Assembly (NCBI GenBank): GCA_030430515.1
Contig: JAUIKX010000070.1
Location: 1 to 13,414 of the forward strand
DNA: 13,414 nucleotides
Reading direction: 5' to 3'
From: Gammaproteobacteria bacterium
GTDB lineage: Bacteria; Pseudomonadota; Gammaproteobacteria; Pseudomonadales; Azotimanducaceae
The first letter of the stretch is position 1, and the number at the start of each line of letters is the position of its first letter. A program made the position numbers and the translations under genes. Below the pieces are notes generated by a model. It was not told the DNA's origin. It was given only the letters and a program-made list of their open reading frames with translations, and searched no databases. Shown here piece after piece: positions 7,387 through 13,414 of the stretch.

Positions 7387-8459
7387 ACATCGCAGACCTC
7401 GAAAGCCTCAAGCAGATGCTGATCGACTGGACGTTGGAGCAGGGGTTTCAGGATGTGCGGATAACCGACACAAATCTCAGCGAGCATGCGCCACGCTACC
7501 AATCGTGGCTTTCAGCCGGCTACCACGGCGATATGGGCTACCTCGCTCGCAATGTCGATAAGCGCCTGCACCCGGAGCGGTTGGTAGAGGAAACCTGCAG
7601 GGTCATCGTCGCCCGCATGGACTACCTGCCTGCCGATACCCAACCACTCCAGGTGCTGGAGGACCCCGAGTGCGGTTACATATCGCGCTACGCAACCGGC
7701 CGGGACTATCACAAGGTCGTACGTCGTCGGCTGGCGCGCATTGCTGACCGGCTCAACGAGGCCGTGCGGCCCTTCGACCACCGCTATCGGGCATTCACGG
7801 ATTCAGCGCCGGTACTGGAGAAGGCCCTCTCCGTAAAAGCCGGTCACGGGTGGGTAGGCCGCAACAGCCTTGTATTGAACGAGAAAGCGGGTTCCTGGTT
7901 TTTCCTCGGAGAGATCTACACCAATCTGCCGCTACCCGTCGATGAGCCGCAGCAGACAGACCGGTGCGGGGCGTGCAAAGCCTGCCTCAACGTCTGTCCC
8001 ACCGATGCGATACTCGATAACCGGACCATCGACGCCAGACGTTGCATCTCGTACCTCACCATCGAAAACAAAGGTCCGATCCCCGAAACGCTCCGCGGCG
8101 CCATCGGCAACCGGATCTATGGTTGCGATGACTGCCAGCTGTACTGTCCCTGGAACCGCGACGCCCCGACGACCCGCGAGACGGACTTCCAACCGCGCCC
8201 GCCACTCTTTGACGCGTCGTTGGAGACTTTGTTTTCTTGGTCGGAAGACGAGTTTAATCGCGCCACCGAAGGCACCGCCATGCGACGCATCGGCTACGAG
8301 CAATGGCAGAGAAACATCGCGGTAGCCATGGGCAATGCGCCTTTTTCCCAGGCGAAGGTGGACGCGCTGAACGCCCGGCTGCCACATGTATCGCCGCTCG
8401 TGGCCGAGCATATCCGCTGGGCACTGGATCAGCTTCTGTCGAAAAACGCCGAACGGTAG
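7383..8459 (+). CDS. queG: epoxyqueuosine reductase QueG
   Basis: QueG reduces epoxyqueuosine to queuosine at position 34 of GUN-anticodon tRNAs, using cobalamin and two [4Fe-4S] clusters. The 358-residue protein shows ITDTNLSEHAP near the start (27-37), RYATGRDYH (102-110), catalytic Asp in TDSAPVLEKA (D140), and GWVGRNSLVLN (156-166). Its ferredoxin-like cysteines are CGACKACLNVCP (C195, C198, C201, C205) and CDDCQLYCPWN (C248, C251, C255). The TTG at 7383 is the only start that keeps the family N-terminus; GAGG at 7369-7372, about ten bases upstream, may be its Shine-Dalgarno. The gene diverges from nnrDE, next to which it also lies in E. coli. Its last 31 bases overlap the end of orn on the opposite strand. 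Confidence 0.97.
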   Translation: MNIADLESLKQMLIDWTLEQGFQDVRITDTNLSEHAPRYQSWLSAGYHGDMGYLARNVDKRLHPERLVEETCRVIVARMDYLPADTQPLQVLEDPECGYISRYATGRDYHKVVRRRLARIADRLNEAVRPFDHRYRAFTDSAPVLEKALSVKAGHGWVGRNSLVLNEKAGSWFFLGEIYTNLPLPVDEPQQTDRCGACKACLNVCPTDAILDNRTIDARRCISYLTIENKGPIPETLRGAIGNRIYGCDDCQLYCPWNRDAPTTRETDFQPRPPLFDASLETLFSWSEDEFNRATEGTAMRRIGYEQWQRNIAVAMGNAPFSQAKVDALNARLPHVSPLVAEHIRWALDQLLSKNAER

Positions 8460-8971
8460 TACTTGAGTTCGTCGATGGACTCGCGGATATCGGACAGAGC
8501 CGTGTGGGCATTCTTCTTGCTGTGGCCAGCAGCGACGTCCGGGTGCCAGCGCTGGGCCAGCTCTTTGATGGTGCTGACGTCGATGAGACGGTAGTGCAGC
8601 CAGGCCTCTAGCGTCGGCATGTACTTCACCAGAAAACGTCGATCCTGCCAGATGGTGTTGCCACATAGCGGCGCCGTGCGTTCATCGACGTGACGCCTGA
8701 CGAACTCGAGCGTTTCCGCCTCGGCCTGCGCCATGGACACGCCTTCTTTGCGGATACGGTCCAGCAGCCCGGACTCGCCATGGGTTTTCTGGTTCCAGTC
8801 GTCCATCGCCGCAAGAACCGGCTCCGGCTGCGCCACCGCAAACACCGGCCCTTCTTCAACCAGATTGAGCTGATCGTCGGTGACGATCGTGGCGATCTCG
8901 ATGATCGTATCCTGCTCCGGATCGAGCCCGGTCATTTCCAGGTCCATCCAGACGAGGGTCGCAGCGGTCAT
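8429..8971 (-). CDS. orn: oligoribonuclease Orn
   Basis: Orn is the 3'-5' exoribonuclease that finishes RNA decay by hydrolysing dinucleotides, including pGpG from cyclic-di-GMP breakdown. The 180-residue protein has the usual family length (about 180) and the full DEDDh set: D10 and E12 in WMDLEMTGLD, D110 in NTIWQDRRF, and H156 and D161 in KKNAHTALSDI. The C-terminal ELKYYR is also typical. The ATG at 8971 has AGGA about seven bases upstream. The gene stands alone on this strand, converging on queG with a 31-base overlap and diverging from the sulfurtransferase gene across 79 bases. In E. coli it is next to rsgA; here no rsgA is present. Confidence 0.98.
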   Translation of the reverse strand: MTAATLVWMDLEMTGLDPEQDTIIEIATIVTDDQLNLVEEGPVFAVAQPEPVLAAMDDWNQKTHGESGLLDRIRKEGVSMAQAEAETLEFVRRHVDERTAPLCGNTIWQDRRFLVKYMPTLEAWLHYRLIDVSTIKELAQRWHPDVAAGHSKKNAHTALSDIRESIDELKYYRSAFFDRS

Positions 8972-9020
8972 GGCGTTTCCTAGTTCACTCTCTGTCCGAA
9001 CATTAGCACCGAAGCCGGGT

Positions 9021-9026
9021 TAAAAT
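9021..9026 (+). promoter_or_regulatory. putative -10 box for the sulfurtransferase-psd pair
   Basis: TAAAAT matches five of six bases of the -10 consensus in the 79-base divergent gap after orn. No convincing -35 is seen. The implied start near 9033 would give a short leader containing the Shine-Dalgarno at 9039. Confidence 0.3.
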
Positions 9027-9038
9027 GGCAATGTATTC

Positions 9039-9044
9039 AGGAGA
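9039..9044 (+). promoter_or_regulatory. Shine-Dalgarno preceding an ATC start codon
   Basis: AGGAGA lies with AGGAG ending eight bases before the ATC at 9051, an ideal spacing. No ATG, GTG or TTG lies in frame at the expected distance. This site is the main reason for placing the sulfurtransferase start at 9051. Confidence 0.6.
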
Positions 9045-9050
9045 AGCGTC

Positions 9051-9851
9051 ATCAACCAACCGAAACTCCACGAACCCGACGAACTGGCCGCAGTAATCAA
9101 CGACGTGCTCGTGCTGCATGTCGCCCAGCCGCAGGCCTACGAATCGGCACACGTTCCCGGCGCCCGCCTGGTGGTTCCAGCCGAGCTCGTCTGCGGCGTT
9201 CCCCCGGCAACCGGTCGCATCGCCGATGCGGCCCAGCTGGAAGCCGTGCTCACCCGGGTGGGATACCGGCCTGATCAGCATATCGTCGTCTACGACGATG
9301 AAGGTGGCGGCTGGGCGGGACGCATGGCGTGGACGCTGGATGTGATCGGCCATCACGACTGGGGCTATCTGAACGGCGGCATTCACGCCTGGCACGGCGA
9401 GGGGCAGCCCATTGCTTCCGGCTCGGACGAAGGCGCTCCCGGCAACGCAGTTCATGTTGCTATTCAGCCGGAGCGCGTTGCCGAGGTGCCGGACGTGATC
9501 AAGGCGATCGAAGATCCGGAGTCGCTGATCTGGGACGTGCGATCGGAGGAAGAGTATCTCGGCATCCGTTCCGGCTCCGCCAGAGCCGGCCACATACCCG
9601 GTGCGATCAACACCGACTGGCTGATGCTGCAGGACCGCAACCGGGCAACCCGCCTCATCAGAAATCTGGAAGAATTCCTGGCTGAACGCGGCATTACGCC
9701 GGACAAGCACATCATCACCCATTGCCAGTCACATCACCGCAGCGGGTTGTCCTATATGGTCGGCCGCCTGCTCGGTTACCCTGACATACGCGCCTACCAC
9801 GGGTCCTGGGGGGAGTGGGGTAACCGCGACGACGTGCCTGTGGAAGTATGA
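9051..9851 (+). CDS. rhdA: two-domain sulfurtransferase (rhodanese), RhdA type
   Basis: Rhodaneses move sulfane sulfur from donors such as thiosulfate to thiophilic acceptors through a cysteine persulfide. From 9051 the protein has 266 residues and two rhodanese domains. In the first (about 1-125) the catalytic position reads VVYDDEGGGWAGR, with Asp instead of Cys, as expected for the inactive domain. The second (about 140-266) has the active loop HCQSHHRSG with C225, very close to the CQTHHRSG loop of Azotobacter RhdA. The physiological acceptor is not known from sequence. The start is unusual: a strong AGGAG points to ATC at 9051. The first standard start, GTG 9105, would remove the first strand of the domain and has no Shine-Dalgarno; CTG 9084 is another possibility. 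The stop overlaps psd as ATGA, and rhdA-psd adjacency also occurs in Pseudomonas. Confidence 0.9.
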   Translation: MNQPKLHEPDELAAVINDVLVLHVAQPQAYESAHVPGARLVVPAELVCGVPPATGRIADAAQLEAVLTRVGYRPDQHIVVYDDEGGGWAGRMAWTLDVIGHHDWGYLNGGIHAWHGEGQPIASGSDEGAPGNAVHVAIQPERVAEVPDVIKAIEDPESLIWDVRSEEEYLGIRSGSARAGHIPGAINTDWLMLQDRNRATRLIRNLEEFLAERGITPDKHIITHCQSHHRSGLSYMVGRLLGYPDIRAYHGSWGEWGNRDDVPVEV

Positions 9852-10693
9852 GCGCTTTCGTCGCCCTCCAGAGGCTGCTCCCCCAGCACGGCCTGTCCCG
9901 TTTCGTCGGCGCCCTGGCATCCAGCGAACTGGGGGTGATCAAAACGCCGTTCATACGGGCGTTTGCCTGCGCATACGGTGTAAATATGGCGGAAGCTGAG
10001 CGGGAAGATCTGGCCAGCTACCGGTCGTTCAACGATTTCTTCACCAGGGAGCTGAAGGCCGACGCGCGTCCGCTGGCTGCCGAAAGCAACGCCATTATCT
10101 GCCCGGCAGACGGCGCGGTCAGTCAGCTCGGCACCATCGAAAGCGGACGCCTGATGCAGGCGAAGGGCATCGATTACCGGTTCGAAACCCTGGCTGCCGA
10201 AGCGGCATCACCTTGTTTCGAAGGGGGTGCTTTCATCACCATCTATCTGTCTCCGAGCGATTATCACCGGGTCCACATGCCTGCGGATGGGCGGTTGAAG
10301 CGGACCGTGGCGATCCCGGGCGAACTGTTCTCGGTGAACAGCCACACAGAAGGTGAAGTGGAAGGGCTCTTCGCCAGAAATGAGCGCCTCGTCTGCGAGT
10401 TCGATACACCTCACGGTCGTATGCTGTCGATCATGGTGGGTGCGATGATCGTCGCCAGCATCGAAACCGTCTGGGGGGGGCCTGCCTCCCCGTATCGGCT
10501 GCAGGACGAGCAGACTCACGATGTGGCGCTGGAGCGCGGCGCTGAAATGGGCCGCTTTCTGCTGGGCTCAACCGTGATCCTGTGCTTTGAAAAAGATCAC
10601 GCGGTGCTGCGCGATGACCTTGAGCCCGGCAGCACCGTCCGTATGGGCGAGAGCCTGGGAACGTTCGGGCATCCGGTCAGCGAAACGGAATAA
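9848..10693 (+). CDS. psd: phosphatidylserine decarboxylase proenzyme
   Basis: Psd converts phosphatidylserine to phosphatidylethanolamine at the inner membrane. The 281-residue proenzyme contains the self-cleavage site LGST (239-242), where cleavage before S241 gives a small alpha chain with an N-terminal pyruvoyl group and a larger beta chain. D88 in CPADGAV and H143 in DYHRVHMP match the other catalytic-triad residues. YRSFNDFFTRELK (58-70) and the HTEGEVEGLFARNER segment (166-180) are typical of the bacterial type I enzyme. The ATG overlaps the sulfurtransferase stop (ATGA), so translation is probably coupled. An eight-G run at 10473-10480 encodes part of WGG (209-211) with the frame intact. 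The 3' end overlaps epmA by 17 bases on the opposite strand. Confidence 0.98.
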   Translation: MSAFVALQRLLPQHGLSRFVGALASSELGVIKTPFIRAFACAYGVNMAEAEREDLASYRSFNDFFTRELKADARPLAAESNAIICPADGAVSQLGTIESGRLMQAKGIDYRFETLAAEAASPCFEGGAFITIYLSPSDYHRVHMPADGRLKRTVAIPGELFSVNSHTEGEVEGLFARNERLVCEFDTPHGRMLSIMVGAMIVASIETVWGGPASPYRLQDEQTHDVALERGAEMGRFLLGSTVILCFEKDHAVLRDDLEPGSTVRMGESLGTFGHPVSETE

Positions 10694-11459
10694 CCGCATC
10701 GAGGCTCGATGCTCCGGCTTTGAGCATGGCCAGACGATCAACCCCCAGCGCAACGCCAGCGCAAGGCGGCAAACCTCGCTCCATTGCAGAGATGAAACGC
10801 TCGTCCAGGGCGATGATTGGTTTGCCCAGCATTGCCCGTTCCGCGTTGTCCGTATTGAAGCGTCGCCGCAGCTCGGCGGCATCGCCCAGCTCATGATAGC
10901 CATTGGCCAGCTCCACGCCGTCGACGATCAGCTCGAAACGCGCCGCCGTGGCGCCATCCGGATGCATCTTGGCAAGCGCCGCCTGCTCGGAGGGAAAATG
11001 TGTGACAAACCAACGCCCGGAGAGCGCTTCGCACGCCTCGGCGTAGGCGAGATCCGGCTCGGCAGCATCTTTAACCAGCGCGTCATAGCGAACGTAGCGA
11101 TGTTCACAAGGCCCGAGAATCGAAGCCACCAGCTCAGCCACCTCCGCCATCAGCTGCTGATCATCCCAGCCGAGCCGATACCACTCGAGCATGACGAACT
11201 CAGGGTTGTGCAGGCGGCCGAACTCACCCGCCCTGAATACCGGACCCATCTGATAGATGTCCGGCGCGCCAGAGACGAGAAGCCGCTTCATTGCGTACTC
11301 CGGAGAAGTCTGCAGGTAGCCGGCCCCCGGCACTTCGATCGCATCGACGTAGGGATCGGTTACCGAGTGACGATCGAGCACTGGCGTGGCGACTTCCAGC
11401 ACACCGCGCTGCTCGAAGAATCGCCGCACGGCGGCAAAAACCTCCGCCCTGACCTGCAT
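10677..11459 (-). CDS. epmA: EF-P--(R)-beta-lysine ligase EpmA (short form)
   Basis: EpmA is a LysRS-like class II enzyme that activates (R)-beta-lysine with ATP and attaches it to Lys34 of EF-P. The 260-residue protein has TSPEYAMKRLLVSG (51-64), motif 2 FRAGEFGRLHNPEF (75-88) followed by MLEWYR, the substrate-site segment VELANGYHEL (182-191, with E183, N186 and E190 matching E. coli substrate residues), and motif 3 GVALGVDRL (235-243). It is shorter than the 325-residue E. coli protein. An in-frame TGA six codons before the ATG at 11459 removes the usual N-terminal helix, and about 40 residues are missing between 125 and 150, before WFVTHFP. All main motifs are intact, so it is probably functional. 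No Shine-Dalgarno is obvious. It follows efp by 20 bases and is probably co-transcribed; it overlaps the psd end. Confidence 0.94.
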   Translation of the reverse strand: MQVRAEVFAAVRRFFEQRGVLEVATPVLDRHSVTDPYVDAIEVPGAGYLQTSPEYAMKRLLVSGAPDIYQMGPVFRAGEFGRLHNPEFVMLEWYRLGWDDQQLMAEVAELVASILGPCEHRYVRYDALVKDAAEPDLAYAEACEALSGRWFVTHFPSEQAALAKMHPDGATAARFELIVDGVELANGYHELGDAAELRRRFNTDNAERAMLGKPIIALDERFISAMERGLPPCAGVALGVDRLAMLKAGASSLDAVIPFR

Positions 11460-11479
11460 GGGCTTAGGGTCTGATCAGC

Positions 11480-12046
11480 CTACACGCGGCTGACGTACTC
11501 GCCGGTGCGGGTGTCGATCTTGAGCACATCACCCTGATTGACGAACAACGGCACCCGAACCACAGCACCGGTGGAAACAGTCGCTGGTTTGGTGGCGCCC
11601 TGGGCCGTATCGCCCTTCAGGCCCGGGTCGGTTTCAGTCACTTCGAGCTCAACGAAATTCGGCGGTTCGACCGCGATCGGGTCCTCGTTCCACAGCGTCA
11701 CCTGGAAGACTTCCTGCTCTTTCATCCAGTCCTTGGCATCACCGACCACTGCGTTGGTTGCCTGGATCTGCTCGAAGCTGCCATCGGTCTTCATGAAGTG
11801 GAAGAATTCGCCGTCTTCATAGAGGAACTCCATGTCCAGCTCCATCACATCAGCGCCCTCGAGACTTTCGCCGGACTTGAAGGTGCGCTCCCAGACCCGT
11901 CCCGTTTTCAGGTTGCGGAACTTCACACGGTTGAACGCCTGACCTTTGCCGGGCTTGACGAATTCGTTTTCGAGAATGCTGCAAGGTTCGCCCTCGAGCA
12001 GTACTTTCAAGCCGCTCTTGAATTCGTTGGTAGAATAGCTCGCCAT
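11480..12046 (-). CDS. efp: elongation factor P, lysine type
   Basis: EF-P binds between the P and E sites and rescues ribosomes stalled on polyproline. The 188-residue protein has the same length as E. coli EF-P, with the KOW-like N-terminal domain carrying the tip loop FVKPGKGQAF (29-38) and K34, the residue that receives beta-lysine. The two OB-type domains follow, with NFVELEVTETDPGLKGDTAQG (about 137-157) and the C-terminal VPLFVNQGDVLKIDTRTGEYVSRV. The loop shows Lys rather than the Arg of the rhamnosylated type, matching the flanking epmA and epmB. The ATG at 12046 begins the conserved MASYSTNEFKSG. The frame is open upstream to 12427, but that part is antisense to epmB. A weak -10 (TATCAT, 12083-12078 on the minus strand) lies over the epmB start codon. 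Confidence 0.98.
   Translation of the reverse strand: MASYSTNEFKSGLKVLLEGEPCSILENEFVKPGKGQAFNRVKFRNLKTGRVWERTFKSGESLEGADVMELDMEFLYEDGEFFHFMKTDGSFEQIQATNAVVGDAKDWMKEQEVFQVTLWNEDPIAVEPPNFVELEVTETDPGLKGDTAQGATKPATVSTGAVVRVPLFVNQGDVLKIDTRTGEYVSRV
12031..12036 (+). promoter_or_regulatory. putative -10 box for epmB
   Basis: TAGAAT matches five of six bases of the -10 consensus and lies inside the first codons of efp on the opposite strand. It would give a leader of about 35 bases ending at the AAGAAAGG Shine-Dalgarno before 12078. No good -35 is visible. Confidence 0.28.
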
Positions 12047-12077
12047 GCCTAACGTTCCGCCTGTAAGAAAGGCGCGC

Positions 12078-13094
12078 ATGATACCCGCGTTTCGAGCGCC
12101 TTGGGAGCCTGACCTGTGGAAGGCCCTGCTACGCGACTCCGTGCGGTCTTCTGACGCGCTGCTGCAAAGCCTCGATCTGAAGCATCCAGCTGCCGAAGCA
12201 TCGCCTGATTTCCCGGTGCGCGTGCCGCCGCCGTACCTGTCCCGCATCAGACCCGGGGATCCGGAGGATCCGCTGCTGCTGCAGGTGCTCGCACAGGCTG
12301 CAGAGGCAGAGGAAATACCGGGCTTCACCGAAGACGCGTTGGCTGAAAGCCAGGCCGTTCGGAGCCCGGGGCTGCTGCAGAAGTATGAGGGGCGCGCGCT
12401 CGTGATCGTCACGCCCGCCTGCGCCATTCACTGCCGCTACTGTTTCAGGCGTCATTTTCCGTACGAGGATCATTCTCCGGCAGAGCATCCAGCTTCACTG
12501 GCAACGCTCGCGGCAGACCCTTCTGTCGAGGAGGTCATTCTTTCAGGAGGAGACCCGCTCATTGCCGACGATGCCGTGCTCGCCCGGCTGCTTGAAATGC
12601 TCAGCGAGATACCCCACGTCCGCCGTATCCGCCTGCACACCCGCATGCCGGTAGTACTGCCGCAGCGCGTTACAGCGGATCTCCTGAAAGCGCTCGGCGA
12701 CAGCCCGAAACAGATCATCACCGTCATTCACGCCAACCACGCGCAGGAACTCGACCCGGCCACCCATCGCGCTCTGTCCCTCCTCGCCGGTGCCGGCGTC
12801 ACGCTACTCAATCAGTCCGTGCTGCTGAAGCAGGTGAATGACTCCTGGCAAGCACAGAAAGCCCTGGCCGAGGCGCTGTTCGAGCAGGGTGTTCTGCCTT
12901 ACTACCTGCACCTGCTCGACCGCGTATCCGGAACTCACCACTTCGAAGTGTCCGAAGAAGAGGCCAGCTCCATCATGACGGAGCTGCACGCACGGCTCCC
13001 GGGCTACCTTGTGCCGACCCTGGCTAAGGAGATTCCCGGAGAAAGCGGCAAAACCCCGATTTACTGGACGACAAGGCCCGCGAAAACTCTATAA
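12078..13094 (+). CDS. epmB: EF-P-(R)-lysine 2,3-aminomutase EpmB
   Basis: EpmB is a radical-SAM, PLP-dependent aminomutase that converts (S)-alpha-lysine to the (R)-beta-lysine used by EpmA. From 12078 the protein has 338 residues. The cluster motif CAIHCRYC (C115, C119, C122) is followed by FRRHFPY. SGGDPL (156-161), LHTRMPVVLPQRV (186-198), LLNQSVLLKQVND (243-255) and PYYLHLLDRV (274-283) are family segments. K325 in GESGKTP is the likely PLP lysine. I prefer the ATG at 12078 because AAGAAAGG lies five bases upstream. The ATG at 12045 in the same frame would add 11 residues without a Shine-Dalgarno, and its bases would coincide with the efp start codon. The gene is divergent from efp with 31 bases between. 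Confidence 0.97.
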   Translation: MIPAFRAPWEPDLWKALLRDSVRSSDALLQSLDLKHPAAEASPDFPVRVPPPYLSRIRPGDPEDPLLLQVLAQAAEAEEIPGFTEDALAESQAVRSPGLLQKYEGRALVIVTPACAIHCRYCFRRHFPYEDHSPAEHPASLATLAADPSVEEVILSGGDPLIADDAVLARLLEMLSEIPHVRRIRLHTRMPVVLPQRVTADLLKALGDSPKQIITVIHANHAQELDPATHRALSLLAGAGVTLLNQSVLLKQVNDSWQAQKALAEALFEQGVLPYYLHLLDRVSGTHHFEVSEEEASSIMTELHARLPGYLVPTLAKEIPGESGKTPIYWTTRPAKTL

Positions 13095-13095
13095 T
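13068..13095 (+). promoter_or_regulatory. putative sigma70 promoter for the last gene
   Basis: A perfect TATAAT (13090-13095) overlaps the epmB stop codon. Sixteen bases upstream, ACGACA (13068-13073) matches four of six bases of TTGACA. The implied start near 13102 is within a few bases of the ATG at 13105, so the transcript would be almost leaderless. Confidence 0.45.
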
Positions 13096-13104
13096 TCACG
13101 CTCG

Positions 13105-13414
13105 ATGGACGACTCCAATCAGCCCGAACATCAGCTCGTCGGGCCAGAAGCGGATCTGAACCACCTGTCATTCTGCGACACCTCAGTTGCAGCTCTGTCG
13201 GAGTGGGTGGAAAACCTGCCAATGGCCAACACGGAAGAAACGGCCACCCGCCTGCTCAAGGCTGCGCCGGAGCTTGCCCGTGTGCGCACAAACTACGTGA
13301 CCCGATACGAGCTGCTCGAAACCATCCGGCCGACGCTGCACTACATCTGTGCCCGCGTGGATCGAAGCATGGTGTCGCAACCGCACAACGTGGAAAACCT
13401 CGCGGACCTGGCGC
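13105..13414 (+). CDS. conserved-looking protein of unknown function (5' part only)
   Basis: An ATG at 13105, ten bases after the epmB stop, opens a frame that stays open to the window edge (103 codons). I do not firmly recognise the protein. The visible part is acidic at the start, without a signal peptide or membrane segment. A region WVENLPMANTEETATRLLKA (about 35-54) is followed by a segment that looks helical, TRYELLETIRPTLHYICARVDR (about 67-88). The pattern W-x-LP-x-N then an R-x-x-LLE-x-R-type helix loosely recalls N-terminal parts of large Pseudomonas proteins annotated as PilZ-domain or chaperone-like; this is from memory and weak. Codon use looks like that of its neighbours. No Shine-Dalgarno is seen; the -10 box at 13090 suggests a near-leaderless start. 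Confidence 0.8.
   Translation, partial: MDDSNQPEHQLVGPEADLNHLSFCDTSVAALSEWVENLPMANTEETATRLLKAAPELARVRTNYVTRYELLETIRPTLHYICARVDRSMVSQPHNVENLADLA

Larger units (their letters stand above)
7361..7389 (+). repeat. three tandem 11-base units across the queG start
   Basis: The unit (A/G/T)TGAACACGAG occurs at 7361-7371 and 7372-7382, with a partial third copy (TTGAACA) at 7383-7389. Each copy begins with a different usable start codon: ATG, GTG, then TTG. Because 11 is not a multiple of three, each start is in a different frame and only the TTG is in frame with QueG. Confidence 0.85.

Noticed and set aside
7317..7502. N-terminal extension of nnrDE
   Set aside because: It runs across the queG start and has no NnrE similarity; homology begins right after GTG 7316.
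12044..12047. efp and epmB sharing one CATG as back-to-back start codons
   Set aside because: It is possible for epmB, but the in-frame ATG at 12078 has a Shine-Dalgarno and 12045 does not, so the coincidence is probably not functional.
12047..12427. N-terminal extension of efp
   Set aside because: EF-P is 188 residues from ATG 12046, and the extension is the antisense of epmB.
1..13414. Mobile elements, CRISPR arrays, tRNA/rRNA genes, defence or secondary-metabolism systems
   Set aside because: None were found on reading both strands; almost every base belongs to a housekeeping gene.

Overview
The window reads as a compact, GC-rich housekeeping segment of a gammaproteobacterial chromosome. 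Fifteen genes on both strands fill it almost without gaps; no intergenic stretch exceeds about 80 bases. I see no mobile elements, phage genes, CRISPR arrays, tRNAs or rRNAs. The gene set follows the E. coli 94-95 minute region (miaA-mutL-amiB-tsaE-nnr-queG-orn ... psd-epmA ... efp-epmB). It also shares a rhodanese-psd pairing with Pseudomonas/Azotobacter. MutL carries endonuclease motifs of the Pseudomonas type, not the MutH-dependent Escherichia type, so a lineage nearer the Pseudomonadales or marine Gammaproteobacteria than the Enterobacterales is likely (inference).

Left part, minus strand (1-3477): a crotonase-family enzyme, mutL and miaA run in one direction and are probably co-transcribed. 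mutL and miaA overlap by four bases (GTGA). A plus-strand glutathione S-transferase (3538-4149) diverges from the crotonase gene. These two genes sit between mutL and the amidase gene, which are adjacent in the relatives I know, so they look like a lineage-specific insertion into the conserved cluster.

Middle, minus strand (4146-7316): nnrDE (NAD(P)HX repair), tsaE (tRNA t6A synthesis) and an AmiB/C-type cell-wall amidase form an overlapping operon. queG (queuosine synthesis) diverges from nnrDE and orn (oligoribonuclease) converges on queG. The queG start lies in three tandem 11-base units that create two four-codon mini-ORFs, each stop overlapping the next start.

Right part: a two-domain RhdA-type sulfurtransferase and psd (phosphatidylserine decarboxylase) are overlapping plus-strand genes; the sulfurtransferase appears to start on a rare AUC codon. 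The complete EF-P beta-lysylation system follows in one block: epmA and efp on the minus strand, epmB divergent on the plus strand. EF-P has Lys34 in its loop. A partial, unidentified plus-strand gene runs off the right end.

Three of the encoded proteins act on translation or its RNA (MiaA, TsaE, QueG), and EpmA/EF-P/EpmB act on the ribosome. MutL and Orn serve DNA repair and RNA turnover; the amidase and Psd serve the envelope. I do not see a new defence or biosynthetic system. The points most worth a second look are the queG leader, the AUC start of the sulfurtransferase gene, start-proximal -10 boxes, a shortened EpmA and a crotonase lacking both usual glutamates.
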